A stretch of 61,817 nt of DNA. It comes from an uncultured SAR86 cluster bacterium (lineage in GTDB: Bacteria > Pseudomonadota > Gammaproteobacteria > Magnimaribacterales > D2472). Position numbers and translations under genes: made by a program. The stretch covers positions 1-61,817 of the forward strand of contig CACNUQ010000006.1 of NCBI GenBank assembly GCA_902623685.1. Reading direction: 5' to 3'. Under the pieces are notes generated by a model that was not told the origin of the DNA, did no database searches, and was given only the letters and a program-made list of their open reading frames with translations. Shown here in pieces: positions 1-9,170 of this stretch (positions within the stretch are counted from its first letter, which is position 1; each line of letters starts with the position of its first letter).

Positions 1-2715
1 GTCGTTGGTATTGGTATTGATCGCAGCAATGTTGAAGGCGAGAGGGTTGCTGTTCGCGGATTTGGTCCTGAACTCAATCTAGTAACTTTGAATGGAAGGC
101 AAATGCCAACTGTACCAGGCCAATGGGGCGGAGGTAGATCCTTTAATTTTGGAGATATCTCATCTCATGGTGTATCAGCAGTAGAAGTTTATAAATCAAC
201 AAATAGCAGATTGCCTTCAGGTGGTATTGGATCAACCATCAACATGGTTACAACAAAGCCATTAGCTATTCCGGGTAACTTGACATCTTTTAGTGTTGAT
301 ATGCTTAAAGATACCTCTAGCAAAGAAGGTAAAAATCCCCTAGAAGCAGCTTTTGTTCATAGCTCAAATAAAGGTAAGTGGGGCTATGCAGTATCAGGAT
401 CTTTTCAAGATAGAAATAACAGAGAGACAGGTACTAGAGAATCAAATTGGATTACTGTTGAAGATTTAGCGTTAATAGAAGGTTACTCAAGAGTTGATAA
501 AAATGCAGCCGGTATCACAAACAACAATCAAAGGGCAGATGGGAAGACTTTTTACCAAGAGCCATCCGCATATCAGTTCAAGGATAACGATCGTTTAAGA
601 ATAAATGGTCAAGTGACAATTCAATATGAATTTACAGAGAATATAGTTGCTACCGCAGATTACACCTATTCCAAAGTTGAGTTTAGTTCGAATGGTCAAA
701 TGTTTGGTTCTTGGTTAGGTGGATGGGGAACTCAGCAAGCTACTATCAATTCTAATGGCGTATACACAGATTTAGTTGTTGGTGATAGGGGATATGATCA
801 TCAGCTAATTTGGGGTGATACAGAAAATTTAAATGAATCAATAGGATTTAATTTGGAGTGGAATTATTCTGATGCACTCAATTTTCAGCTTGATTATCAT
901 GACTCATCTGCTGAAAAAGATGGTTCTGAGATACCTAACGAAATGGGATTTGCAACACCAGCTGATGCTGTGATAACTCATACTAACGGTGGTGCTAGCG
1001 GTATTAATTCTTTTGTTTATAACAAAGAATTTACAACATCTGATTTTGTTCATACAGGCCTGTTTTACAGAGATGCTGAAAAAGAAAATCAAATGAAACA
1101 ATTTCAGTTCAATGGAGAATGGACGAATTTAAATGGTGGATATTTAAAATCTGTTGAATTCGGTATCTCATCTATTGAGTCAGAGTTCAGAGATGTTCGC
1201 TCCGAATTAGTGACATCACTTAGCCCAGCAGTGGCAGCATCTGCTAGTATTTTTACCAGAAGATCTCTTAATGGTTTCTTTGATAACTATAACGCAGGAA
1301 ATGGATATTATTTTGAAATAGATCCAAAAATTGCTAAAAATAATTGGCAGGGTCGTGTTGGATTATTCAATGCAGGCCCAGTTGATACAAATGATAGAGT
1401 TGAAGAGACAATAGACTCCATGTTTATCCAAGCTAACATGGAATTCACAGTTGCTGATAGACCTTTAAATGTTGTTGCAGGCATAAGGTATGAAGAGGCA
1501 GACGTCATGGCTATCGGTCTTGAGTCTACGCCAACAAATATAAGATGGGACATGATAAATGGACTACAATATCTTACGGGAGGGCCAGTAGATGCTCCTA
1601 AATCTGCTAGCAATGACTTAGTGCTTCCTCAGGTATCAATGGCATATTCCTTAGATGATGATCGAGTATTGAGATTTTCTGCTGGACAATCAATGGCAAG
1701 ACCCAGTCTGCAGGACATGCGTTCTTCTTTAAACTTTAGCAACAGAGATTTCTTTACTCCTACTGCATCAGGAGGAAATCCTAGCTTAGAACCCCTCAAA
1801 TCAACTAACTATGATCTTGCCTACGAATGGTACTACGATGAAGGTAGTTATTTTGCAGTTAATTATTTCTTTAAAGAAATTGAAGACTTTATTGAAAGTC
1901 AAATTACCACTGGTGAGCTTTATGGCTTAAGAAACCCTGCATATGGAGAAATTGGTCAGTATGCACAAAATTGTGTAAATGCATGGGATCAAGCAGGTAG
2001 ACCTGATCCTGGTTTTCCAGGCGAGTGGGGTTCAAATCATTGCGTATCACAACAAGCTTTATGGGCTCAAGGCTGGATGAATACTCAGCAACATATGGGT
2101 TGGGTTGCTGTTGCAATGTCCAGAGGTATTGATGTTTCCGGTGGATTTCCTTGGGGTGCATGTGAATCAGGTGGATGGTGGAGATGTGAACCTGGTTATA
2201 TAGACGCTACAGCAAGCGATCCATTAGCAGTATTTGAGATAACAAGACCTGCAAATATAGCTACTGGAGAGGTAGATGGTTTTGAGATCGTTCTTCAGCA
2301 TTTATTTGGTGATACAGGATACGGTGTTCAATTAAATGCTACTTTTGTAGAGGGCGGTGATGTTGATATTGACAGAAATGCAATTGGTAGACAATTTATT
2401 CTTCCTGGCTTAGGTGACTCTTCCAATGCTTCAGTTTTCTATGAGGATGAAAAAATCACTGCAAGAATAGCACTGAACACAAGAGGTGAAACAGTAGCCG
2501 GCTTTGGAAACTATGATCAACCGCTTTATGTGATGGAGCGAAATCAGATTGATGCTTCTTTTGCATACAGACTGAATGAGCAGGCATCTGTTTTTGTTGA
2601 GGGTCAAAATCTAAATGATGAGGATACAAGGCTATATGCTAGATATCCTGAGATGCTTTTCTTGGCTCAAGATCATGGCCCAGTTTATCGCTTAGGCTTT
2701 AGATATAAGTTCTAA
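1..2715 (+). CDS. TonB-dependent receptor, 5'-truncated by window edge
   Basis: The frame is open from base 1, so the start and the signal peptide lie outside the window; 904 residues are visible. The N-terminal part is the plug domain: RGFG at about residue 19, LVTLNGRQMP at about 27, then VEVYKS and GGIGSTIN. These are typical of the TonB-Xanth-Caul type receptors of marine and plant-associated Proteobacteria. The rest is a 22-strand-type outer-membrane barrel ending in the expected aromatic residue (YRLGFRYKF). Such receptors import bulky ligands (oligosaccharides, siderophores, other complexes) using TonB/ExbBD energy. An unusual Trp/Gly-rich stretch with four Cys sits around bases 1960-2205, probably an extracellular loop. 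The ligand cannot be told from sequence. A strong terminator follows directly. Confidence 0.93.
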   Translation, partial: VVGIGIDRSNVEGERVAVRGFGPELNLVTLNGRQMPTVPGQWGGGRSFNFGDISSHGVSAVEVYKSTNSRLPSGGIGSTINMVTTKPLAIPGNLTSFSVDMLKDTSSKEGKNPLEAAFVHSSNKGKWGYAVSGSFQDRNNRETGTRESNWITVEDLALIEGYSRVDKNAAGITNNNQRADGKTFYQEPSAYQFKDNDRLRINGQVTIQYEFTENIVATADYTYSKVEFSSNGQMFGSWLGGWGTQQATINSNGVYTDLVVGDRGYDHQLIWGDTENLNESIGFNLEWNYSDALNFQLDYHDSSAEKDGSEIPNEMGFATPADAVITHTNGGASGINSFVYNKEFTTSDFVHTGLFYRDAEKENQMKQFQFNGEWTNLNGGYLKSVEFGISSIESEFRDVRSELVTSLSPAVAASASIFTRRSLNGFFDNYNAGNGYYFEIDPKIAKNNWQGRVGLFNAGPVDTNDRVEETIDSMFIQANMEFTVADRPLNVVAGIRYEEADVMAIGLESTPTNIRWDMINGLQYLTGGPVDAPKSASNDLVLPQVSMAYSLDDDRVLRFSAGQSMARPSLQDMRSSLNFSNRDFFTPTASGGNPSLEPLKSTNYDLAYEWYYDEGSYFAVNYFFKEIEDFIESQITTGELYGLRNPAYGEIGQYAQNCVNAWDQAGRPDPGFPGEWGSNHCVSQQALWAQGWMNTQQHMGWVAVAMSRGIDVSGGFPWGACESGGWWRCEPGYIDATASDPLAVFEITRPANIATGEVDGFEIVLQHLFGDTGYGVQLNATFVEGGDVDIDRNAIGRQFILPGLGDSSNASVFYEDEKITARIALNTRGETVAGFGNYDQPLYVMERNQIDASFAYRLNEQASVFVEGQNLNDEDTRLYARYPEMLFLAQDHGPVYRLGFRYKF

Positions 2716-2737
2716 GGAAAGCCTATCAAATTAAAAA

Positions 2738-2762
2738 AGAGGGCAATAGCCCTCTTTTTTTT
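2738..2762. terminator. Bidirectional intrinsic terminator
   Basis: A 7-bp stem AGAGGGC/GCCCTCT with AATA loop is followed by eight T on the plus strand and preceded by six A (a U-tract on the minus strand). It lies between the convergent TonB receptor and rhodanese genes and can stop both. Confidence 0.9.
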
Positions 2763-2779
2763 AATTGAAAAAAATATAT

Positions 2780-3127
2780 TTATTCAAAAAAATTTTTCCA
2801 ACCTCGAAATCCACCATCTAAATTTTTTACATTTTTAAAACCTAACTCTAGGAGTGTTGCTCCAGCCAATGCTGCTCTGCTTCCACCACCACAAAATACT
2901 ACAATGGGCATTTCTGGTTTCATAGATTCGTCATTAGGACTTAACTTCATTTCGATAAGACCTCTAGGAATATTGACGGCTCCGTCTATACTGCCTGTTT
3001 CCTCAATTTCGGAAGATTCCCTTACATCAATTAAAATCAAACCATCTTTGCTTGCAGCCAATTCCTCACATTTAATCGTAGGCACAACCATGTGTGCTTC
3101 TTTGATCAGATCTGCAAGAGTTTTCAT
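2780..3127 (-). CDS. Single-domain rhodanese-like sulfurtransferase
   Basis: 115 residues, one rhodanese domain and no signal peptide, so probably cytoplasmic. Seen: LILIDVRESSE near residue 31, GSIDGAVNIPRG near 47, the active-site loop VVFCGGGSRAAL near 76 with the persulfide-carrying Cys, and the C-terminal LDGGFRGWK signature. Family knowledge: such proteins move sulfane sulfur between donors and acceptors, or act in thiol stress. The gene is transcribed alone, converging on the TonB receptor. The physiological acceptor is unknown. Confidence 0.88.
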   Translation of the reverse strand: MKTLADLIKEAHMVVPTIKCEELAASKDGLILIDVRESSEIEETGSIDGAVNIPRGLIEMKLSPNDESMKPEMPIVVFCGGGSRAALAGATLLELGFKNVKNLDGGFRGWKNFFE

Positions 3128-3211
3128 TTATTCATTATCTACCTCTAAAAATCTTCTATCAATACAAGACTAACTAAATAGATAAATATTGTTTACAAAA
3201 AAAACATACAA

Positions 3212-3228
3212 TTGGCACAATAATTGCT
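3212..3228 (+). promoter_or_regulatory. Candidate sigma-54 type -24/-12 promoter
   Basis: TTGGCAC, five bases, then TTGCT matches the sigma-54 consensus YTGGCACGRNNNTTGCW at every fixed position except one (A for G after GGCAC). It lies about 78 bases upstream of the secreted PAN-like gene at 3306. I see no well-spaced sigma-70 alternative, although a TATAAT overlaps at 3230-3235. Whether this genome encodes RpoN cannot be seen here. Confidence 0.35.
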
Positions 3229-3305
3229 TTATAATATGTGTATTATTTAAACATAAAATAGATTTTTCGTATGAACATATCTATTTAAAATAAAGGATCA
3301 ATATA

Positions 3306-3575
3306 ATGAAAAAAATTCTATTTTTTGCTGCTATCTCTTTACCTTTTTCTATATCTGCAGAAATAGCAATCCAAGATGGCTATGAAATCCAAGGCAGAAT
3401 ATTTTCTGTTAAAACTGCAAAAAAATATTCCTCTGTTGAGGGATGTTCAAAGTATGCTCTGACAAAATCAAAAGTCCAGGGCTTTACTTTTGATAAAGTA
3501 TCTCAAAAGTGTACTTTATTTAAAAAAGTAAGAAATCTTAAACCAGAATCAAACTCTGTATCCGGGACAAAATAG
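3306..3575 (+). CDS. Small secreted protein with PAN/Apple-like domain
   Basis: 89 residues beginning with a clear Sec signal peptide (MKKILFFAAISLPFSISA, cleavage after about 18). The mature ~70-residue part has two cysteines and the pattern C-x3-A-x7-GFTFD-x4-KCTLFKKV. This resembles the core of PAN/Apple domains, where a disulfide-stabilised fold binds sugars or proteins. It is a single-gene unit: AAAGGA ribosome site upstream, intrinsic terminator 18 bases downstream. Expected location is the periplasm or outside the cell. The PAN assignment comes from pattern resemblance only, and the function is unknown. Confidence 0.72.
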   Translation: MKKILFFAAISLPFSISAEIAIQDGYEIQGRIFSVKTAKKYSSVEGCSKYALTKSKVQGFTFDKVSQKCTLFKKVRNLKPESNSVSGTK

Positions 3576-3593
3576 GGTATGCAGATTTTCTAA

Positions 3594-3619
3594 AGGGAGC
3601 TTTTTAGCTCCCTTTTTTT
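3594..3619 (+). terminator. Intrinsic terminator
   Basis: Stem AGGGAGC/GCTCCCT with a TTTTTA loop followed by a run of seven T. It ends the PAN-like gene and separates it from the coaBC operon. Confidence 0.88.
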
Positions 3620-3671
3620 GTTTTTATGTCCGAATATATGTAAGATTTATGTTTTTTTAAAGCATACTTTA

Positions 3672-4874
3672 ATGGAAAATACACAATCATCTAATATCCT
3701 TCTCTGCATTACAGGAAGCATAGCTGCATATAAATCTGCTGATTTGGCAAGATTATTTATAAAGAATGGACATAACATAAGAATTTTAATGACAGATTCT
3801 GCATGTGAATTTATTACACCTTTAACCATGCAGGCAATAAGTGGAAATAGTGTTCATCGTAACCTTCTTGATGAAAGTGCTGAGCAAGCCATGGGTCATA
3901 TTGAGCTTGCTAAATGGGCTGATATTATTTTAATTGCGCCATGTAGCGCAGAGACGATATCTAGACTATCTTCTGGAAGAGCCGATGATTTATTGGGTGC
4001 TGTAATTTTAGCTTCTAAAGCTCAAATTTATATTGCTCCAGCTATGAATATGAATATGTGGGCAAATATAGCCACACAAAATAATGTGGAGTCTTTGAGG
4101 CACAGGGCAATGATATTTATTGGCCCTTCAAAAGGCGAACAAGCATGTGGAGATAATGGTTATGGAAGAATGTCAGAGCCCGAGGAGATTTATGAGACAA
4201 TTCAAATGTCAGAAAATAAGCTCTTAAATGGAAAAAAAATTATCGTGACAGCTGGCCCAACACGAGAACAAATTGATCCTGTTAGATTTATTTCAAATAA
4301 CAGTTCTGGAAAAATGGGTTTTGCTCTTGCTGAAGCAGCTTCAAAATCAGGAGCTGATGTTACGTTAATAGCAGGCCCAGTATCTTTAGAATGTTCAGAT
4401 CAAATATTAAGGATTGATGTTAATACTGCTGCTGAGATGTATTCAGAATCAAAGAAACTTATTGTGGATGCTGATATTTTTATTGGGTGTGCTGCAGTTG
4501 CAGACTATAGCCCAATAATTCAAAATCAAAATAAAATAAAAAAATCATCTTCAAAGGACCTACAAATTTCACTGAAAAAAAATATTGATATTATCTCATC
4601 CCTGTCTAAGGAATATCCGCATAAAAAATTTATGGGTTTTTGTGCTGAAACAGAGAATGTTGAGGAGCATGCAAAAATTAAACTTGTTGAAAAAGGTTTG
4701 GACTTCATTGTTGCTAATGATGTTTCAAAAAAAGATATTGGATTTGATTCTGATTTTAATGAAATTAGTGTTTTCACAAAAGAATCTCATACCCACCTTC
4801 AAAAGGCATCAAAAAATCTTTTGGCAATTCAGTTAATTAACATGCTGAGCAAAGACAATCAATTTATTCATTAA
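3672..4874 (+). CDS. coaBC: Bifunctional phosphopantothenoylcysteine decarboxylase/synthetase
   Basis: Converts 4'-phosphopantothenate plus cysteine to 4'-phosphopantetheine, two steps of CoA synthesis, in the cytoplasm. I chose ATG 3672 (400 residues, the usual family length); an in-frame ATG at 3618 would only add 18 atypical residues. The CoaC half (1-~190) is an FMN flavoprotein: [10 protein letters not shown] near residue 13, His76 in [16 protein letters not shown] near 121, and the [10 protein letters not shown] loop with its Cys. The CoaB half (~190-400) starts with [20 protein letters not shown] and NSSGKMG, the CTP-binding region. First gene of a coaBC-panB-panC-panD run. Confidence 0.96.
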   Translation: MENTQSSNILLCITGSIAAYKSADLARLFIKNGHNIRILMTDSACEFITPLTMQAISGNSVHRNLLDESAEQAMGHIELAKWADIILIAPCSAETISRLSSGRADDLLGAVILASKAQIYIAPAMNMNMWANIATQNNVESLRHRAMIFIGPSKGEQACGDNGYGRMSEPEEIYETIQMSENKLLNGKKIIVTAGPTREQIDPVRFISNNSSGKMGFALAEAASKSGADVTLIAGPVSLECSDQILRIDVNTAAEMYSESKKLIVDADIFIGCAAVADYSPIIQNQNKIKKSSSKDLQISLKKNIDIISSLSKEYPHKKFMGFCAETENVEEHAKIKLVEKGLDFIVANDVSKKDIGFDSDFNEISVFTKESHTHLQKASKNLLAIQLINMLSKDNQFIH

Positions 4875-4876
4875 GC

Positions 4877-5692
4877 ATGTCAGCTCAAAACTCTCAATCA
4901 CTGATCACCATAGATACGCTGAATAACTATAAAGTTAATGGAGAAAAATTTGCTTGTCTAACTGCATATGAATCAACTTTAGCAAATGTAATTAGTGGTG
5001 CTGGAGTTGAAGTTATATTAGTTGGCGACAGTTTAGGAATGGTTATTCAAGGTCACGATAGTACTTTACCGGTAACAATGAATGATCTTATCTATCATCT
5101 AAAGAATGTTAGTCGCGGAAATATAAATTCTCATTTGATGGCTGACATGCCATTTATGAGCTATTCAACCAAGGATAAAGCTCTATCTAATGCTGCTTTG
5201 CTAATGCAAAATGGTGCACATTCAATTAAATTAGAGGGAGGTCGTTGGATCTGTGACTTAACAAGCACCCTAGCTGAGCGGGGCATACCAGTGTGTGCTC
5301 ATATGGGATTAACACCTCAATCAATTAATCGTATTGGCGGATATTTTGTTCAAGGTCGTGATACAGATAAAAAAGATGAAATGATCTCTGAAGCTAAAGA
5401 ACTTGAATCTGCAGGAGCTTCCATTTTATTGCTCGAATGTGTTCCGGATAATTTAGCAGCAGAAATTACACAATCACTATCTATTCCAGTTATCGGAATA
5501 GGTGCAGGCGCATCAACCGATGCGCAGGTAATGGTAATTCATGATTTACTTGGTATTTCTTGCCTAAAGAAGCCACCAAAATTTATCAAAAATTTTCTTG
5601 CTGAAAACGATTCTGTGCAAAGTGCAATAGCTGCATATGTTCAAGAAGTTAAATCACAAAAATTTCCAGCAAAAGAGCATACCTTCTTTTAA
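4877..5692 (+). CDS. panB: 3-methyl-2-oxobutanoate hydroxymethyltransferase
   Basis: Makes ketopantoate from 2-oxoisovalerate and methylenetetrahydrofolate, the first committed step to pantothenate. 271 residues, the normal length. Seen: LTAYESTLANVISGAG near residue 29, VGDSLGMVIQGH near 50 (Mg/substrate site), IKLEGG, HMGLTPQSINRIGGY near 142, ILLLECVP with the catalytic Glu, and PVIGIGAG near 205. It starts two bases after the coaBC stop and is followed directly by panC. Confidence 0.97.
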   Translation: MSAQNSQSLITIDTLNNYKVNGEKFACLTAYESTLANVISGAGVEVILVGDSLGMVIQGHDSTLPVTMNDLIYHLKNVSRGNINSHLMADMPFMSYSTKDKALSNAALLMQNGAHSIKLEGGRWICDLTSTLAERGIPVCAHMGLTPQSINRIGGYFVQGRDTDKKDEMISEAKELESAGASILLLECVPDNLAAEITQSLSIPVIGIGAGASTDAQVMVIHDLLGISCLKKPPKFIKNFLAENDSVQSAIAAYVQEVKSQKFPAKEHTFF

Positions 5693-5694
5693 AT

Positions 5695-6510
5695 TTGCAA
5701 ATCATTCGTTCAGTCAAAGATTTAGAAGCAGTACTTCAGCAATATGAAGAAATTAATTTTGTTCCAACGATGGGCAACCTTCATGCTGGTCATCTGAGTC
5801 TTGTATCTGAGGCAAAAAAATATGATGGGATTACTCTCGTATCTATATTTATTAATCCTCTTCAATTTGCTCCAAATGAAGATCTGGATATCTATCCCAG
5901 AACAGAAAAACAAGATTTAAAAGAATTAGAAAAAATAAATTGCGATGTGGTTTTTTGTCCTGAGCCCAATTTTGCTGAAGGAGTCAAAAAATTACATGCA
6001 AATTCAGACCTATCAAAAAAATTATGCGGAATTTCAAGACCACATTTTTTTCATGGCGTTATTTCAATCTTGAATCACTTTTTTCAATTAATAAAACCAA
6101 AAAATGTTTTTTTTGGATTGAAAGATTACCAGCAATATTTGATTGTGAAAGACTTTTTAACTCAATCAACATTGAAAACTTCTATTCATGGGATCCCAAT
6201 TGTTAGGGAGCCAGATGGACTTGCTATGTCCTCCAGAAACAATTTATTAACACCTGATCAAAGACTGATTGCTTCGAAATTATCGGTAATTTTAAAAGAT
6301 ACAGCTCTGCAAGCAAAGATTAAAAATTTAGAGCATTTAAGAGTTGAAGGTATTAAAAAGTTAGAAGAGTTAAATTTTAAAGTTGATTATTTTTCATTTT
6401 GTAACTCAAGCACATTAGAAGAAATAGATGATTTTGAGGAAAATACTTTATTGGCTATTGCTGTAAACCTCGGAGGAGTAAGGCTTATAGACAATTATCT
6501 TATTCAATAA
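5695..6510 (+). CDS. panC: Pantothenate synthetase
   Basis: Joins pantoate and beta-alanine with ATP. The reading frame has a TTG start (5695) two bases after the panB stop; no ATG fits upstream. Seen: FVPTMGNLHAGHLSLV near residue 22, containing the HxGH nucleotidyl-transfer motif; FINPLQFAPNEDLDIYPR near 52; FGLKDYQQ near 139; and REPDGLAMSSRN near 166, the KMSKS-equivalent loop. At 271 residues it is slightly shorter than many PanC, with a trimmed C-terminal lid. Confidence 0.95.
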   Translation: MQIIRSVKDLEAVLQQYEEINFVPTMGNLHAGHLSLVSEAKKYDGITLVSIFINPLQFAPNEDLDIYPRTEKQDLKELEKINCDVVFCPEPNFAEGVKKLHANSDLSKKLCGISRPHFFHGVISILNHFFQLIKPKNVFFGLKDYQQYLIVKDFLTQSTLKTSIHGIPIVREPDGLAMSSRNNLLTPDQRLIASKLSVILKDTALQAKIKNLEHLRVEGIKKLEELNFKVDYFSFCNSSTLEEIDDFEENTLLAIAVNLGGVRLIDNYLIQ

Positions 6511-6549
6511 TTTGGATTTTAGGCATTTTTCTTGCATACTGCTCAACCT

Positions 6550-6939
6550 ATGGAAAGAGTATTACTAAATTCTAAGCTCCATCGTCTAAACGTAACTCAA
6601 GTTGAAATTGATTACGAGGGCTCTTGCGCTCTGGATACCAATTTTATTTATGCAGCAAATATGACTGAATATGAAAAGGTTGAGATATATAATGTTACCA
6701 ATGGAGAGCGTTTTTCAACCTATCTTATAGCTGCAGAGGCTGGCTCAAAAACGGTTTCTATCAATGGTGCTGCTGCTCATAAAGCATCTCCTGAGGATAT
6801 TATAATTATTTGTTCATATGTATCGATGCACGAGGATCAAATGCTTAATCACAAGCCTACTCTTGTTTATTTTGATGAAACAAATGAAATTGTAGACATT
6901 AAGTCCTCAATTCCCACTCAAAGAATTAGATCTCTATAA
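6550..6939 (+). CDS. panD: Aspartate 1-decarboxylase proenzyme
   Basis: Pyruvoyl enzyme that makes beta-alanine from aspartate for PanC. I start it at ATG 6550 (129 residues): from there VLLNSKLHRLNVTQVE aligns with the known N-terminus and the self-cleavage pair falls exactly at Gly24-Ser25 in YEGSCALD, as in E. coli. A TTG at 6532 would add six residues. Also seen: Y-x-K-V-x-I-YNVTNGERF and the ISINGAA-like VSINGAAAHKA near residue 75. It ends the pantothenate block, so beta-alanine, pantoate and ligation are all encoded together. Confidence 0.95.
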   Translation: MERVLLNSKLHRLNVTQVEIDYEGSCALDTNFIYAANMTEYEKVEIYNVTNGERFSTYLIAAEAGSKTVSINGAAAHKASPEDIIIICSYVSMHEDQMLNHKPTLVYFDETNEIVDIKSSIPTQRIRSL

Positions 6940-6965
6940 TATTCACCAGCAATGGTGGACTTTCA

Positions 6966-7964
6966 ATGCTTATGAAAAACTTTATTACTTCTCAAAATTG
7001 GTCTAGATCAGAACTTCAAGACATTATTAATTTTGCAATTGAATTAAAAAATAAACCATTTCAGCCTTTGTTGAAAAACAAATCAGTTGCGATGATATTT
7101 TTTAATCCATCTTTGAGAACTAAAACTAGTTTTGAGGTTGGTATCAATGAATTATCTGGTACTGCAGTTATATTGCAGCCAGGCAAAGATGCATGGCCAA
7201 TTGAATTTGAAGAAAATATTGTCATGGATGGAGAGGCAGAAGAACATGTAAAAGAGGTTGCTCAGGTTTTATCCTCTTATTGTGATTGTATTGCCATCAG
7301 AGCTTTTCCAAAGTTTATAGATTGGGATCAAGATAGAACTGATTCTATTATAAATAGTTTTGCAAAATACTCCTCTGTGCCAGTGGTGAACATGGAGACC
7401 ATAGAACATCCTTGCCAAGAGCTTGCCCATATCTTAACTATGCAAGAACATTTTGGTGATCTACAAGGTAAAAATTATTTATTGACTTGGACATATCATC
7501 CAAAGCCATTAAATACAGCAGTGGCAAACTCGAGTCTACTTATAGCCAGTAAATTTGGAATGAATATAAAATTATTATGTCCCTCGGATGATTATCATCT
7601 TGATGATAGGTACATCAGCGCTGCGAAAGATAACTGCTCAAAAGAAAATACAGATTTTGAAATATCCTATGACATCGAAAGTGCTTACTCTAACGTAGAC
7701 ATTGTTTATGCAAAAAGTTGGGGTTCTCTAAGTTATTATGGTAAACCTGATGAGCAAGAAGCCATGAATAGTAAATACAAACATTTTATTGTTGATGAGC
7801 TGAAGATGAGCCTAACTAATAAAGCTGTATTTAGTCACTGCCTGCCACTAAGAAGAAATGTTAAAGCAACTGATGAAGTTATGGATGCAGATTATTGTTT
7901 AGCAGTTCATGAAGCTGCAAATAGAAAACATGTTCAAAAATCAATGTTAACTAAGATTTTATAG
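6966..7964 (+). CDS. argF': N-acetylornithine carbamoyltransferase
   Basis: Transfers the carbamoyl group to N-acetyl-L-ornithine, giving N-acetylcitrulline, instead of to ornithine as ordinary ArgF does. 332 residues. Seen: FFNPSLRTKTSFEVG near 45 (carbamoyl phosphate site), QPGKDAWPIEF near 71, HPCQELAH near 146, the proline-rich LTWTYHPKPLNTAVANS segment and HCLPLRRNVKATDEV. From memory the match to Xanthomonas AOTCase is close throughout. Glu92 in DGEAEEH sits where the Xanthomonas enzyme has the Glu that selects the acetyl group; succinyl-specific Bacteroides enzymes have Pro. The start is ATG 6966, 6-8 bases after GGTGGA; ATG 6972 is possible. First gene of the arginine operon. Confidence 0.95.
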   Translation: MLMKNFITSQNWSRSELQDIINFAIELKNKPFQPLLKNKSVAMIFFNPSLRTKTSFEVGINELSGTAVILQPGKDAWPIEFEENIVMDGEAEEHVKEVAQVLSSYCDCIAIRAFPKFIDWDQDRTDSIINSFAKYSSVPVVNMETIEHPCQELAHILTMQEHFGDLQGKNYLLTWTYHPKPLNTAVANSSLLIASKFGMNIKLLCPSDDYHLDDRYISAAKDNCSKENTDFEISYDIESAYSNVDIVYAKSWGSLSYYGKPDEQEAMNSKYKHFIVDELKMSLTNKAVFSHCLPLRRNVKATDEVMDADYCLAVHEAANRKHVQKSMLTKIL

Positions 7965-7973
7965 GTATTAATA

Positions 7974-9170
7974 ATGAGTAAAAAAGTAGTATTGGCATTT
8001 TCGGGAGGCTTGGATACAAGTTTTTGTATTCCGTATTTGATTGATAAAGGGTATGAAGTACATACATTATTTGTAAATACTGGCGGAATACCCGCAAAAG
8101 AGGAGCGCGCTATTACAAAAAGAGCTAGTGAGTTAGGCGCAAAAAAACATATTAATATTAATGTTGAAAAAAGTTTATGGTCTGAAATTTTAGTTCCATT
8201 AATTCAATCTGGAGCTTTATACCAAAATAAATACCCAGCATTGTGCTCTGATAGATATTTAATTGTCAAAGAGTCAATTAAATTATGCAAAAGACTCAAT
8301 ACAAATAATATTGCTCATGGCTGCACAGGCATGGGAAATGACCAAATAAGGTTTGATTTATCAATAAGAGCTCATGGTAAGTTCAACATTATTACTCCAA
8401 TTCGAGAGATACAAAACATAACCAAAAACGTTAGAGCATACGAAGAAGATTATCTAAAAGATAAAGGCTTTAAAGTTTCTTCTTTGCACAAAAAATACAG
8501 CATCAATGAAAATTTAATGGGAGCAACAATCTCAGGAAGTGAAATTGATGAATGGAAAGAGCCATCTAGCGAGAGTTTTGTTCTCTGTAAGTTACCTCAT
8601 CAATATCCTAAAAAATCAAAAACCTTAAGAATAAAATTTCTGAGAGGAAAAGTTATCTCAATAAATAATAAAAAAATGCAGGGAGCTGATTTTCTAAGAA
8701 CATTGAATAATTTAGGAGGATCTTTTGGTGTTGGACGATCAGTTTTTTCAAGTGATACTATTATCGGTCTTAAAGGGAGATTTGTATTCGAAGCTCCTGG
8801 GATCACAATATTAATGTCTGCTCATCGAGCACTAGAAGAAGCAGTTTTAACTGATAAGCAAAATCTTGTAAAAACACAAATAGGACAAGAGTGGGTCAAT
8901 CTTGTTTATCGAGGTTTTTACTTTGAGCCTTTGCGTGAAAATCTTGAAGCATTTTTGCTCGATTCTCAAAAAATGGTTTCAGGAGAAGTCACTTTGAAGC
9001 TTTCTCCAGGAAGTGTGGATGCAGTTGCTGTGTCATCAAAAAATATCTTAAAAAGTCCTGAGGGAGAATATGCCCAGTCTGCAACTTGGTCCGAATCTGA
9101 ATCCAAAGGATTTATTAAATTAATCGGTCAAAGTACATCCACTTGGGCATCGATACATAAGAAAAAATGA
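7974..9170 (+). CDS. argG: Argininosuccinate synthase
   Basis: Condenses citrulline with aspartate using ATP. 398 residues. Seen: the PP-loop at the N-terminus VVLAFSGGLDTSFCIPYL, the HGCTGMGNDQIRFD segment near residue 115, PIREI near 142, and SPGSVDAVAVSS near the end. It follows argF' by nine bases and overlaps argE' by four (ATGA). In the acetylated pathway its citrulline comes from deacetylation of N-acetylcitrulline by the next gene. Confidence 0.96.
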   Translation: MSKKVVLAFSGGLDTSFCIPYLIDKGYEVHTLFVNTGGIPAKEERAITKRASELGAKKHININVEKSLWSEILVPLIQSGALYQNKYPALCSDRYLIVKESIKLCKRLNTNNIAHGCTGMGNDQIRFDLSIRAHGKFNIITPIREIQNITKNVRAYEEDYLKDKGFKVSSLHKKYSINENLMGATISGSEIDEWKEPSSESFVLCKLPHQYPKKSKTLRIKFLRGKVISINNKKMQGADFLRTLNNLGGSFGVGRSVFSSDTIIGLKGRFVFEAPGITILMSAHRALEEAVLTDKQNLVKTQIGQEWVNLVYRGFYFEPLRENLEAFLLDSQKMVSGEVTLKLSPGSVDAVAVSSKNILKSPEGEYAQSATWSESESKGFIKLIGQSTSTWASIHKKK

